Assembly (NCBI GenBank): GCA_015060005.1
Contig: SUZI01000010.1
Coordinates: 1-52,965, forward strand
Length of the DNA: 52,965 nucleotides
Direction of reading: 5' to 3'
From: Rikenellaceae bacterium
GTDB taxonomy: Bacteria; Bacteroidota; Bacteroidia; Bacteroidales; Rikenellaceae
The notes below the pieces were generated by a model. It saw only the letters and a list, made by a program, of their open reading frames with translations, had not been told where the DNA came from and made no database searches. Below are positions 1 through 6,857 of this stretch, piece after piece. Positions within the stretch are counted from its first letter, which is position 1, and every line of letters begins with the position of its first letter. A program made the translations under genes and the position numbers.

Positions 1-50
1 AAAATCTCGGAAATTAGACCTATAAAGTCGGTGTAGAAAACCGCATCAGT

Positions 51-64
51 GAGTGCAGAGTGAG
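51..64 (+). repeat. 14-bp direct repeat, copy 1
   Basis: GAGTGCAGAGTGAG occurs here and, identically, at 125-138, 74 bases apart. It lies in non-coding DNA upstream of a terminator hairpin. Its function is unknown. Confidence 0.6.
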
Positions 65-124
65 TCTGAAAAAGTGCCCTCTGTGCGCGTCTGGCGCAGA
101 AACCGACCATCCCACCGGAATCAC

Positions 125-138
125 GAGTGCAGAGTGAG
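125..138 (+). repeat. 14-bp direct repeat, copy 2
   Basis: Second identical copy of GAGTGCAGAGTGAG (first copy at 51-64). Confidence 0.6.
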
Positions 139-167
139 CACAAGCAGCACCGCAGGTGCAAAACGAG

Positions 168-209
168 AAAGAGAACGAGTTGAGTTTACTCAAACATCGT
201 TCTCTTTTT
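168..209 (+). terminator. Intrinsic terminator, plus strand
   Basis: The outer stem AAAGAGAACGA pairs with TCGTTCTCTTT. An inner stem TTGAGT/ACTCAA closes on a TT turn, and a T-rich tail follows. No plus-strand gene in the window feeds it, so it presumably ends a transcript that starts to the left of base 1. Confidence 0.65.
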
Positions 210-454
210 GTTTTGTATTGCCATTGGCAATGCTTGTGCTCTCTCTGCCGAGGACTCCAAGGGAAAGGCGTTAAGCGAAGCAGACGCAAGTCTGCGAAGT
301 AGCCAATCCCGCTCTGGTAGACATATATTGCCGAGCCGACGCCGGAACAGCAAGCGAAGCGGCTGCGTCAAATCTGTTATAATATGTATTTTATACCACA
401 TATATCCGACTCAATAAGGGAATTCTGTGGTCGGCTAAACAGGTTTAATACTAT

Positions 455-1138
455 CTACTTGCAGTACTTGTTGAGTAAGTTATACATTTCACAATGAGCT
501 GTTAGTGCTACAAAAAGTCTAACTTGTTTCTCTGTCCACGGATGCTCTCCATAAATATCTACTTCGGTGCGTAATAAAGACTCCTCGATTGATATATCTT
601 TCAAGGTGTTGTGGTACTCATTCTCATTCGGCAACGCAAGGTTTACATTGGGCGTTGCACCATCATTGAGTAACTGTCGTACGCGGTTGAAGTCAAAGCG
701 TATCGCCGCACAGTATAATTCGACATCTTTGATATCAAATCCTGCCGCAACATAGTCATTAGGCTCAGCCCAAAGAATGTCTGAGTCTGTTTCAGACTGA
801 CGGTCATAGTAGAAGTCTTTATGTAAGGCGTAATCAATAGGCGGAAAATCCGAAACGTCATAATATGCTTTCCAAAAAGCAATCATCGTTTCAATTTGCT
901 TTTTCCTCTGTAGTGCTAACTGTACGTCATACCATTTATTAGGGTTGCCTAATATGACATCTTGGCATAACGTGATATAGTGTAACGGAAATGGGATATG
1001 CACCCATCCAATATCTTCGAGAATATGTTTGTCCTGAAGCTTTGATATCATAGCTTTGACATCTGCTACATCGTTTGCTACAACAGCTTGTATCAGTTCT
1101 TTCTCCTCGGTAGTCCAATGTCGTAATTGTGTTTCCAT
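455..1138 (-). CDS. Hypothetical protein with ankyrin-like segment
   Basis: This 227-residue soluble protein has no signal peptide or membrane segment. I do not recognise the family. Residues about 138-165 (ELYCAAIRFDFNRVRQLL, then NDGATPNV) look like one ankyrin repeat: two short helices and then an N-D-G-A turn. The N-terminal stretch (ELIQAVVANDVADVKAMISK) has the same helix pattern, so a degenerate ankyrin fold is my inference. It lies 31 nt downstream of the zinc-ribbon gene on the same strand and probably shares its transcript. The 17 bases around its start codon are identical to those at the start of that neighbour. The pair is AT-rich and flanked by non-coding DNA, which fits an accessory locus. 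Confidence 0.6.
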   Translation of the reverse strand: METQLRHWTTEEKELIQAVVANDVADVKAMISKLQDKHILEDIGWVHIPFPLHYITLCQDVILGNPNKWYDVQLALQRKKQIETMIAFWKAYYDVSDFPPIDYALHKDFYYDRQSETDSDILWAEPNDYVAAGFDIKDVELYCAAIRFDFNRVRQLLNDGATPNVNLALPNENEYHNTLKDISIEESLLRTEVDIYGEHPWTEKQVRLFVALTAHCEMYNLLNKYCK

Positions 1139-1151
1139 AGCTAATCTTATT
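1135..1151 (-). repeat. Duplicated translation-start leader, copy 1
   Basis: On the minus strand, AATAAGATTAGCTATGG covers the start codon of the ankyrin-like gene (ATG at 1136-1138). The same 17 bases occur at 2300-2316 over the start of the upstream gene. Confidence 0.7.
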
Positions 1152-1169
1152 GTTGTGTGTCGGCAGTAG

Positions 1170-2303
1170 TTATATTATATCGTCATTATGGATGAAATCT
1201 GTATCGCAGCTTTGGCATCGCCATCTAGGTAGTCCCTGATATATGTTGCACCCTCCTAAAATGATTTCTCCTCTTGCTGCCTTCTCTGCGTATTCAGGTG
1301 TTGGCTCTCCATATATAATAGGCAAAACCTTGCCTTTGCAATGTGGACATTTGATGGGTTTGCGTCTAACGATAACCGATTTGTATGCTACAGGTACATA
1401 AACCGTGGAACCGTCTTTATAATATGTAGCGATAACCTTTATCTTGGCTTTGTGGTTATGAATTATTATGCGAGTGAAGTTATCAAAAGGATTGTGTTCA
1501 CCCCATTCTGTAGTAAAATTCCCGATGACAAAATCTGTGAGTTGTTCGCCTTCTTTGCTGAAAAGAGCAACTTTGCCGTTATTCTTACATACAAAGTTAC
1601 AACCTCTAATTATCCTAAAGCCGTCGCAGTCCTCCCGGAACTGAAGTCTCGATTCTTTCAGATTATATAGATTAAATTTTCCGTTAGCAGTGACCCTTAC
1701 AAAATATTTACCCACAAGGCGAATCGAGGTGGGTGTATAATCTCCACACTTTTCGTGCAGCTCTGCAAACTCTCTTCGGAGTTCTGTAAATGAGTCGTGA
1801 TAGAAGTTCGCTGGTGTAGGGAACTCATCATCAGCATATTGCATCAACTCTGAATATGGATACTCGGTTATTGTGTATCTATTTTGCACTGCAGCAAGTA
1901 GTTCCTCTAAATTGTTCTCGTAATATTTATCCGCATCATACTCGTCACAGTACCACGCCTCATTTTGACCAAGGCTACGTGCAACATCGAACGCAAGTTC
2001 CGAGATATGTAATCTGCCGAAAAACTTGTTGGTGACCTGGCAGAAATGGTGTCCAGACCATACATTCCAATAGCCTCTTCGTAAATCTACATTTACATCT
2101 AATAAAGGTATCTTAAAGCTGATGTCAGACCATTTGTTGTCTTCATCGTAAAACCCACGCACATCAAAATGCTTTATGTTGTCATTGATATATAATGCTT
2201 CCCGAACTCTGTTCGCTGTTTGCATTACGTATTGCATCGACTTTTCGTAATCTTCCAATTCGTGAAAATCGTGTTTAATCAGAATATGCACATCTACTCC
2301 CAT
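1170..2303 (-). CDS. Hypothetical protein with C-terminal zinc ribbon
   Basis: This 377-residue protein starts MGVDVHILIKHDF. The middle (about 200-260) has a beta-rich stretch with NGKFNLYN and NGKVALFSKEG that resembles degenerate WG-type repeats. The C-terminus (about 320-372) is a zinc ribbon: CPHC, then an IYGEPTPEYAEKAARGEI insert, GGC, and CQSC. This ribbon type (CPxC, IxYGxPT, LGGC, WxCxxC) recurs in many uncharacterised bacterial proteins, so a structural Zn site is likely. The N-terminal domain is unknown and I cannot assign a reaction. It is the first gene of a two-gene unit with the ankyrin-like protein and has its own -7 box and a palindrome upstream. Confidence 0.6.
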   Translation of the reverse strand: MGVDVHILIKHDFHELEDYEKSMQYVMQTANRVREALYINDNIKHFDVRGFYDEDNKWSDISFKIPLLDVNVDLRRGYWNVWSGHHFCQVTNKFFGRLHISELAFDVARSLGQNEAWYCDEYDADKYYENNLEELLAAVQNRYTITEYPYSELMQYADDEFPTPANFYHDSFTELRREFAELHEKCGDYTPTSIRLVGKYFVRVTANGKFNLYNLKESRLQFREDCDGFRIIRGCNFVCKNNGKVALFSKEGEQLTDFVIGNFTTEWGEHNPFDNFTRIIIHNHKAKIKVIATYYKDGSTVYVPVAYKSVIVRRKPIKCPHCKGKVLPIIYGEPTPEYAEKAARGEIILGGCNIYQGLPRWRCQSCDTDFIHNDDII

Positions 2304-2316
2304 AGCTAATCTTATT
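2300..2316 (-). repeat. Duplicated translation-start leader, copy 2
   Basis: Identical to the 17 bases at 1135-1151. Here it covers the start codon of the zinc-ribbon gene (2301-2303). Confidence 0.7.
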
Positions 2317-2326
2317 ATTTATGGTG

Positions 2327-2334
2327 CAAAAATA
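2327..2334 (-). promoter_or_regulatory. -7 box for the zinc-ribbon gene
   Basis: TATTTTTG on the minus strand fits the Bacteroidota -7 consensus TAnnTTTG. It lies 24 nt upstream of the start codon. No -33 box is clear at the usual spacing, but the inverted repeat at 2344-2362 occupies that area. Confidence 0.45.
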
Positions 2335-2343
2335 TATTGGTGT

Positions 2344-2362
2344 TTTGACAATTTGTGTCAAA
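2344..2362. promoter_or_regulatory. Inverted repeat, possible operator
   Basis: TTTGACA-ATTTG-TGTCAAA is a perfect 7-5-7 inverted repeat just upstream of the -7 box of the zinc-ribbon gene, where RNA polymerase would contact the -33 region. No regulator gene is adjacent, so the operator role is inferred from geometry only. Confidence 0.4.
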
Positions 2363-2442
2363 TGGATAAAAAAGTTAGATTGAAATAGGGGATTTTTTTA
2401 TTAAGCATAAATTAGCTCTTGTCATAATACTTCAATAAAAAA

Positions 2443-2476
2443 AAGGCTGTCGCAACACTACTTGTTGGACAGCCTC
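2443..2476 (-). terminator. Terminator of the 73-residue membrane gene
   Basis: The stem AGGCTGTC-CAAC / GTTG-GACAGCCT has one bulged base. On the minus strand it is followed by a run of T's (the A-run 2437-2443 on plus). It lies just past the stop codon at 2495. The core is nearly identical to the hairpin at 8008-8040. Confidence 0.7.
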
Positions 2477-2494
2477 TACGATATTCGGTGGTGT

Positions 2495-2716
2495 TTATTC
2501 CTGGTTGGTTGGGTTGGCTTTGTTCTCCTTTGACTTATTGACGAGAGCCTTAATCAACTTATAGGTCCACTTGATGAGGTAGAACGCTATAACGAAGATG
2601 ATGGTGAAAATAAGTACTGTAACGCCCAAAGCCTTTGCAGGTGTAGCACCTAAACCAAAACCTGATGTACAGAAGCGGATATAACCGCCAACGAAACCGC
2701 TATTCCAAAATCCCAT
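2495..2716 (-). CDS. Small membrane protein, unknown function
   Basis: This 73-residue protein has a glycine-rich N-terminus (MGFWNSGFVGGYIRF). One strong membrane helix runs from about residue 28 to 52 (the ALGVTVLIFTIIFVIAFYLI region), and the cytoplasmic tail is lysine-rich (KSKENKANPTNQE). The family is not recognised. It starts 32 nt after the stop of the larger membrane protein on the same strand and is followed by a terminator, so the two probably form a transcription unit. Confidence 0.6.
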   Translation of the reverse strand: MGFWNSGFVGGYIRFCTSGFGLGATPAKALGVTVLIFTIIFVIAFYLIKWTYKLIKALVNKSKENKANPTNQE

Positions 2717-2748
2717 AGTAGTAAAATTTATTTAAGTTTATAAAAATG

Positions 2749-3831
2749 TTAGTATTCCTCTACAATAACTCCGTCGGAGCGACGATATGTGCGTTTTGGC
2801 ACGACACAAGCCATAACCAACAAACATCCTAATACAGTCAAAATCTGGAAGATGAGCTGGAAGATGAGCACGATAAGTGCAAATGCCGAAATGATGCAGC
2901 CGATGATGTAAGCGACAGCAAACACAGATACGAAGACTCCGTGGAAGAAGCCCAGCGTAGCGACATTTCGCTTGAAGGTACGCCATACACCAAAGCCAAG
3001 TGTCACGAAGAAGAGTATCACTGCGAAAAGTTCAACAAGCTTACTATTATGCAAACCCATAAATGTCATAATGAGGAAGAAACCTAAAGTAACAGGTAGG
3101 CATAGTATGATACTCCAAGCCATAGGCTTGATGCTTAGCTTACGTCTTTCGCCATTCTCGTCATATTCCTTGTCGATGAAGAGAACCTTCTCGTAGAGCT
3201 TGATGCTGTAGAACTGAGCAGCCACAACCGCCATAAATGGTATGACGCGGAAGAGCGAGCTGAAGAAACCATATCGGTCATAGTCGCACCACCAGAATAT
3301 GTCGCTGCCAAACTTCCAATAGCCGAAGATGATGATGAGCGAGATAAGCAGTATACCCGCAGGAATTGCGATAAGCACAATAGGACGCAAGATAATGAGC
3401 TTGATAGCTCTATATACAAAGGTAACGATAGCTATCGCTGCCAGCAGAAGCAGTACGACATAAGCTGCTGCCATAGAGCCATAGAAGTCGCCTGCGATAG
3501 AGGAACGACTCTGTGCCTCCTCGCTCAAGGGGTTAACCACATTGTCGGGGTTGTTGGAGCTGAACTCTACCTCATTGTGTGTTGCAGCATAGAGCTTACC
3601 TTCGTGTCGGAAGATAATGTAGCGTTCTGTAGTGTCAACAGCCTGGAAGGTGTATCCCTCCTCGAACTCGTGGCTCTGGTTATAAATGATGGCCCATTCG
3701 CCATCCTTGTCGGTGCCTGCTCCGTGGAATGTTACCTTGTCTTCGCCCCAGGGATTGACAATAAACTCTTGTGCAGCGAGTGGCATAATGCTGAAAACGC
3801 TCAAAATGAAAAGTAGGTAAAAACGCTTCAT
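2749..3831 (-). CDS. Secreted-then-polytopic membrane protein, unknown
   Basis: This 360-residue protein starts at the Met of MKRFYLLFILSVFSIMPLAAQ, a clear signal peptide; the frame is open 14 codons further upstream, but that start would bury the signal. After the signal comes an extracytoplasmic beta-rich region (about 22-110) with short repeated strand patterns (TFHGAGTDKDGEWAIIY, YIIFRHEGKLYAATHN). Next are about six hydrophobic helices, including YVVLLLLAAIAIVTFVY and ILRPIVLIAIPAGILLISLI, and a basic tail. I do not recognise the family. It is followed by the 73-residue membrane protein. Confidence 0.65.
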   Translation of the reverse strand: MKRFYLLFILSVFSIMPLAAQEFIVNPWGEDKVTFHGAGTDKDGEWAIIYNQSHEFEEGYTFQAVDTTERYIIFRHEGKLYAATHNEVEFSSNNPDNVVNPLSEEAQSRSSIAGDFYGSMAAAYVVLLLLAAIAIVTFVYRAIKLIILRPIVLIAIPAGILLISLIIIFGYWKFGSDIFWWCDYDRYGFFSSLFRVIPFMAVVAAQFYSIKLYEKVLFIDKEYDENGERRKLSIKPMAWSIILCLPVTLGFFLIMTFMGLHNSKLVELFAVILFFVTLGFGVWRTFKRNVATLGFFHGVFVSVFAVAYIIGCIISAFALIVLIFQLIFQILTVLGCLLVMACVVPKRTYRRSDGVIVEEY

Positions 3832-3945
3832 AGTATCAAATATTGAGTTGTAGTCTAAAGAATGTGTCAACAAATTTAGCAGGAGACGGGTGTATGACTC
3901 CTCTCATTGTGTCAAATTTATATATCAAAGGGTAAAAAATGACCT

Positions 3946-4983
3946 CTACGTCTTCTCCGACTCTATACGTTGGCGGTATTCAACGAAGGTGCAGCCCTTG
4001 GCTCGGACAAAGACTCGGCGGAATGTCGATAGTGAGTTGAAGCCACTTGACTCGGCAATCTCTACCATCGTTGCCGTCGATGCGGGGTCGTGCATCTGCT
4101 CTAAAGCTGCTTGCAGGCGGAAACCATTTATATAGTCGTAAAAGTTGGTCTGCAACGAGGTGTTGAGATAGTTTGAAAGATAGGTACGGTTGATACCCAC
4201 GTGCTTTGCCAAATCGGAGAGCGTCAGATGAGGATTGAGCCACACCTTATCTATATTAAGTGCCTGGTGGAGGTTTTCCGTAAGGTCGGGACCGCTCACA
4301 GGCGAGATTGGGGTAGAGGAGATGGCTGGCAACTGTACGGGTTGCTGACGCTCGGCAAAATAGAGGGCGGTAGCCCACATTCCAACCAATAATGTTTGGT
4401 ATAAGCCATCAATCATCCACGATGAGAAATAATATGAGATAACCCAAGCTATGAGGCAGGCTACAAGCATAACGGCTACGCCCTTGAGCCATCGCACGTG
4501 GATATATTCTATGTTGGAGAAATTGTTGATGAGCTGCTGATTGTAGCGACGCACAGCATAGACCATATATATCATAAAACCAATCGAATAGCCTACGACA
4601 AAGATAAATGTGGCGTGCATAATATAATCATAAGGGGCTACAGCATAGGCTACAACTGATAGTACGAATGGGAATAGCAGCAGTGCGGCACGTCTAAGCG
4701 TACACCACCCAGCGTTGAGCAGCTCAATGACGAAGAAGCATCCCGCAGGTATTGCGGTCATATCAACTAAAATTAGTAGATTGGATGCGTAGTTGCCTCG
4801 CAGGTGCGGGAAGATATAGAGTGCAAGGTCTTTTATCTCGAGGAAAGCCCAATAGAGCAATACGTAGCCACACAACTTTTTCAGTCGTGAGGTGTTCTTA
4901 TTGCGGAAATGGGCAAAGCCGGTAACGATGAAAAACATCGTCGCCATACCGTGGATAAAGAAGAATAGTCTTTCGTCGAGCAT
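3946..4983 (-). CDS. Membrane-anchored AraC-family regulator
   Basis: This 345-residue protein combines a hydrophobic N-terminal half (residues 1 to about 215, six or seven predicted helices beginning FFFIHGMATMFFIVTGF) with a C-terminal AraC-type double helix-turn-helix (about 240-340). The first HTH reads LTLSDLAKHVGINRTYLSNY and the second covers ATMVEIAESSGFNSLSTFRR. This architecture is common in Bacteroidota and is thought to sense an envelope or membrane signal directly. No obvious target lies beside it: the gene is flanked by a hairpin and by unrelated genes. TACCTTTA upstream (5010-5017) is one mismatch from a -7 box. Confidence 0.85.
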   Translation of the reverse strand: MLDERLFFFIHGMATMFFIVTGFAHFRNKNTSRLKKLCGYVLLYWAFLEIKDLALYIFPHLRGNYASNLLILVDMTAIPAGCFFVIELLNAGWCTLRRAALLLFPFVLSVVAYAVAPYDYIMHATFIFVVGYSIGFMIYMVYAVRRYNQQLINNFSNIEYIHVRWLKGVAVMLVACLIAWVISYYFSSWMIDGLYQTLLVGMWATALYFAERQQPVQLPAISSTPISPVSGPDLTENLHQALNIDKVWLNPHLTLSDLAKHVGINRTYLSNYLNTSLQTNFYDYINGFRLQAALEQMHDPASTATMVEIAESSGFNSLSTFRRVFVRAKGCTFVEYRQRIESEKT

Positions 4984-5050
4984 TTGATACCTTACATTTG
5001 TTCAATCTGTAAAGGTAGTGTAAATATATGATTTTTAGGTGTCAAAAAGT

Positions 5051-5090
5051 AAAATAACCATATCATTGCGTAAAATCATATGGTTATTTT
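5051..5090 (-). terminator. AT-rich hairpin after the radical SAM gene
   Basis: AAAATAACCATAT (5051-5063) and ATATGGTTATTTT (5078-5090) form a perfect 13-bp inverted repeat around a 14-nt loop. On the minus strand a T-rich stretch follows. It lies 30 nt past the stop of the radical SAM gene and about 70 nt before the AraC gene. It could also act as a binding site. Confidence 0.55.
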
Positions 5091-5119
5091 TGCATAAATT
5101 GGGACTTTTGAATGTATGA

Positions 5120-5803
5120 TTATCCGACGCTCAAGTCTCTGTTGTCGATTAAAATCTCTATATGGGGTAACGATTTTTTCAATGGATATATCTCTTGTAC
5201 GAACCACTGAGCGAGCTGTTCATTACGATGGACCGATGTGCCGTTCTCGCAAAAAAGATTAATGCTGAAATATTCAAAGTATTTTTCAGCCAACTCTATA
5301 TCCGCGAGAATTCGTTCGCGGCTATCGCCATCGGTGCAACAGAGCAGGCAGACACCATTGAAGTATTTGGCAACGTCAGCAGCCGTTACGTCATCTGCTA
5401 CGCCCTTATTCCATCGGCGACGCATCTCGGGCGAAAAGCTCTCTATGCCGCAGCGGAACTTTACATCCACGCCCTCGAATTGAGCAGCAAAGTCGGATAG
5501 TTGGTGGCGATACATATAGTGGGCTTCAAACCACAGAGTATGGATATGTTTCTGCTTGACGACCTCTTTGATTAGAGCTATGGTTTGAGTGTCAAACTCC
5601 ATAGCAGAGCCCGAATTGATGATATCGAGAACGCCAAACTCGCCTGTTACCTGCTCTAAGACTGGGCGGTTAATGTCAAATGGTGTTGGGCATACATCTT
5701 CATAATAGTTGCAGAATGTGCACCTATGCCACCGACAACCTGTGCCTTGCAGCAGAAGGAACTCTCGGGGTAGCTTAGTCTCTATTTTTGAGTATCGATT
5801 CAT
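5120..5803 (-). CDS. Radical SAM protein with CX4CX2C cluster, probable queuosine salvage
   Basis: This 227-residue protein carries GCRWHRCTFCNYY near residues 22-34. The cysteine spacing is CX4CX2C rather than the canonical CX3CX2C, and an aromatic follows the third Cys as usual. Conserved stretches downstream are INSGSAMEFD, WFEAHYMYR, KFRCGIESFSPE and VCLLCCTDG, consistent with a compact partial TIM barrel. Its first 29 nt overlap the end of the queuosine-precursor transporter gene, so the two are co-transcribed and translationally coupled. Radical SAM queuine lyases (QueL) that work with YhhQ-type importers are described in other bacteria. By context this is a candidate for that role, which I infer and cannot prove from sequence. 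Other radical SAM functions remain possible. Confidence 0.7.
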   Translation of the reverse strand: MNRYSKIETKLPREFLLLQGTGCRWHRCTFCNYYEDVCPTPFDINRPVLEQVTGEFGVLDIINSGSAMEFDTQTIALIKEVVKQKHIHTLWFEAHYMYRHQLSDFAAQFEGVDVKFRCGIESFSPEMRRRWNKGVADDVTAADVAKYFNGVCLLCCTDGDSRERILADIELAEKYFEYFSINLFCENGTSVHRNEQLAQWFVQEIYPLKKSLPHIEILIDNRDLSVG

Positions 5804-6470
5804 CGTAGTCGGTATATCGTTTTACCCATCCGATAAAGATATAGGCGAGTGGAGTACCACAAATGCTCTCTATGATGAGTTTTGAGAAGTATTGGAACAA
5901 AATCATCATTATCAGGTCGTGGGTTGAGACTGTGCCTGCGAATGCTATGAGTACAAAAGGCAGAGAGTCAAACAGATAGCCTATCATCGAACTGCCTATG
6001 GTGCGTACCCAAAGCCGCCTGCCCTGCATCTTGCGTCGGATACGCTCCATAACCCACGCATTGGATAACTCACCAAGCAGGAAGCCGACCAACGAGCCCA
6101 AGACGATGCGGGGCACATAGTTGAAAATGTGGCTGTATGCGGCAGCAGTGTCAGCCATATAGTCGGGTGCGGGCAGCCATACGCCAATCTGGGTGCATAA
6201 GACCATCACGATGTTGCTCAGTAGTGTAACGTAGATAACCTTCTTGGCTGTCTTGTAGCCCCAGAGCTCGGTGATTACGTCGCCCAGCATATATGCCATT
6301 GGGAAGGTGATTGTGCCTGCATCAAAATAGAAATACCCGAATAGGCTTATGACTTTGACTGCCATAATATTCGACACGATATAGAGTGTCGAGAAGAGAA
6401 CCACGCAGCAAACGAGCACGGAGTTGCTGCTTATTCGGTTTTTGAAAGGGTTTTCCGATACCTTGTTCAT
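5775..6470 (-). CDS. yhhQ: Queuosine precursor transporter (YhhQ/QPTR, VUT family)
   Basis: This 231-residue polytopic protein has about six membrane helices and the family hallmarks: VVLFSTLYIVSNIMAVK near the N-terminus, FDAGTITFPMAYMLGDVITE and LGELSNAWVMERIRRK. YhhQ-family members import preQ0/preQ1 or queuine for the queuosine modification of tRNA anticodons. The gene leads a two-gene unit, with its last 29 nt overlapping the radical SAM gene. A -7 box lies 24 nt upstream. No queC/D/E/F or tgt gene is in the window, so de novo capacity cannot be judged. Confidence 0.9.
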   Translation of the reverse strand: MNKVSENPFKNRISSNSVLVCCVVLFSTLYIVSNIMAVKVISLFGYFYFDAGTITFPMAYMLGDVITELWGYKTAKKVIYVTLLSNIVMVLCTQIGVWLPAPDYMADTAAAYSHIFNYVPRIVLGSLVGFLLGELSNAWVMERIRRKMQGRRLWVRTIGSSMIGYLFDSLPFVLIAFAGTVSTHDLIMMILFQYFSKLIIESICGTPLAYIFIGWVKRYTDYDESILKNRD

Positions 6471-6493
6471 AATATGTTACTTATCTATCGCCG

Positions 6494-6501
6494 CAAAGAT
6501 A
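6494..6501 (-). promoter_or_regulatory. -7 box for the transporter/radical SAM unit
   Basis: TATCTTTG on the minus strand matches TAnnTTTG and lies 24 nt before the transporter start codon. No convincing -33 TTTG is seen at 20 nt. Confidence 0.5.
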
Positions 6502-6527
6502 CGAAAAATGGTGAATAAAATGAAGGG

Positions 6528-6561
6528 TTTGGCTGCGGAGTCGATAAATTTTGTATATTTG
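6528..6561 (+). promoter_or_regulatory. Promoter of the DUF1294/hydrolase unit
   Basis: A -33 TTTG (6528-6531) and a -7 TATATTTG (6554-6561) are separated by 22 nt, slightly longer than the usual 19-21. The start codon of DUF1294 follows 23 nt later. Confidence 0.6.
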
Positions 6562-6584
6562 TTTGACTAATTGAACAGACGGGT

Positions 6585-6857
6585 ATGGTGCGATATATTT
6601 TATATTATTTGGCTATTGTCAATGTTGCGACATTTATAGCCTATGGCATTGATAAATGGAAGGCTTGTCGCGGACGGTGGCGAATATCGGAGAAGATGTT
6701 GCTTTTGCTGGCAGCAGTGGGCGGTAGTATAGGTGCGTTGTGTGCAATGCAGGTGTGCCACCACAAGACGCAACATAAAAAATTCCGATTTGGTGTGCCT
6801 GTGATACTCTTGTTGCAGATAGTGGCAGCGGTATATTTTGGAGGTAAGATATTATGA
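6585..6857 (+). CDS. DUF1294 membrane protein
   Basis: This 90-residue protein has the DUF1294 pattern: an N-terminal helix ending in FIAYGIDKWKA, then RWRISEKMLLLLAAVGGSIGALCAMQVCHHKT, then KFRFGVPVILLLQIV. Three membrane helices are likely. The family's function is unknown. Its stop codon overlaps the start of the following lipoprotein hydrolase (ATGA, 6854-6857), so the two are translationally coupled. Confidence 0.9.
   Translation: MVRYILYYLAIVNVATFIAYGIDKWKACRGRWRISEKMLLLLAAVGGSIGALCAMQVCHHKTQHKKFRFGVPVILLLQIVAAVYFGGKIL

Larger units (their letters stand above)
1..454. other. Non-coding region with repeats and hairpins
   Basis: No convincing gene is visible in this stretch. The short open frames on both strands are arginine/serine-rich and resemble no family. 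It contains a 14-base direct repeat (51-64 and 125-138), small hairpins (GCACC/GGTGC near 150; GCAGAC-GCAA-GTCTGC at 280-295, a GNRA-type tetraloop), and a strong terminator-like hairpin at 168-209. The terminator reads on the plus strand, so a plus-strand gene or RNA probably ends here, mostly outside the window. Bases 210-454 hold nothing else I can name. Confidence 0.5.

Noticed and set aside
53..417. Short open frames in the left-edge region
   Set aside because: Overlapping Arg/Ser-rich frames on both strands cross the terminator hairpin and show no start context.
4983..5040. TACCTTTA and TATATTTA as a firm AraC-gene promoter
   Set aside because: Both have A in place of the last conserved G of TAnnTTTG and no -33 partner, so they are not listed as features.
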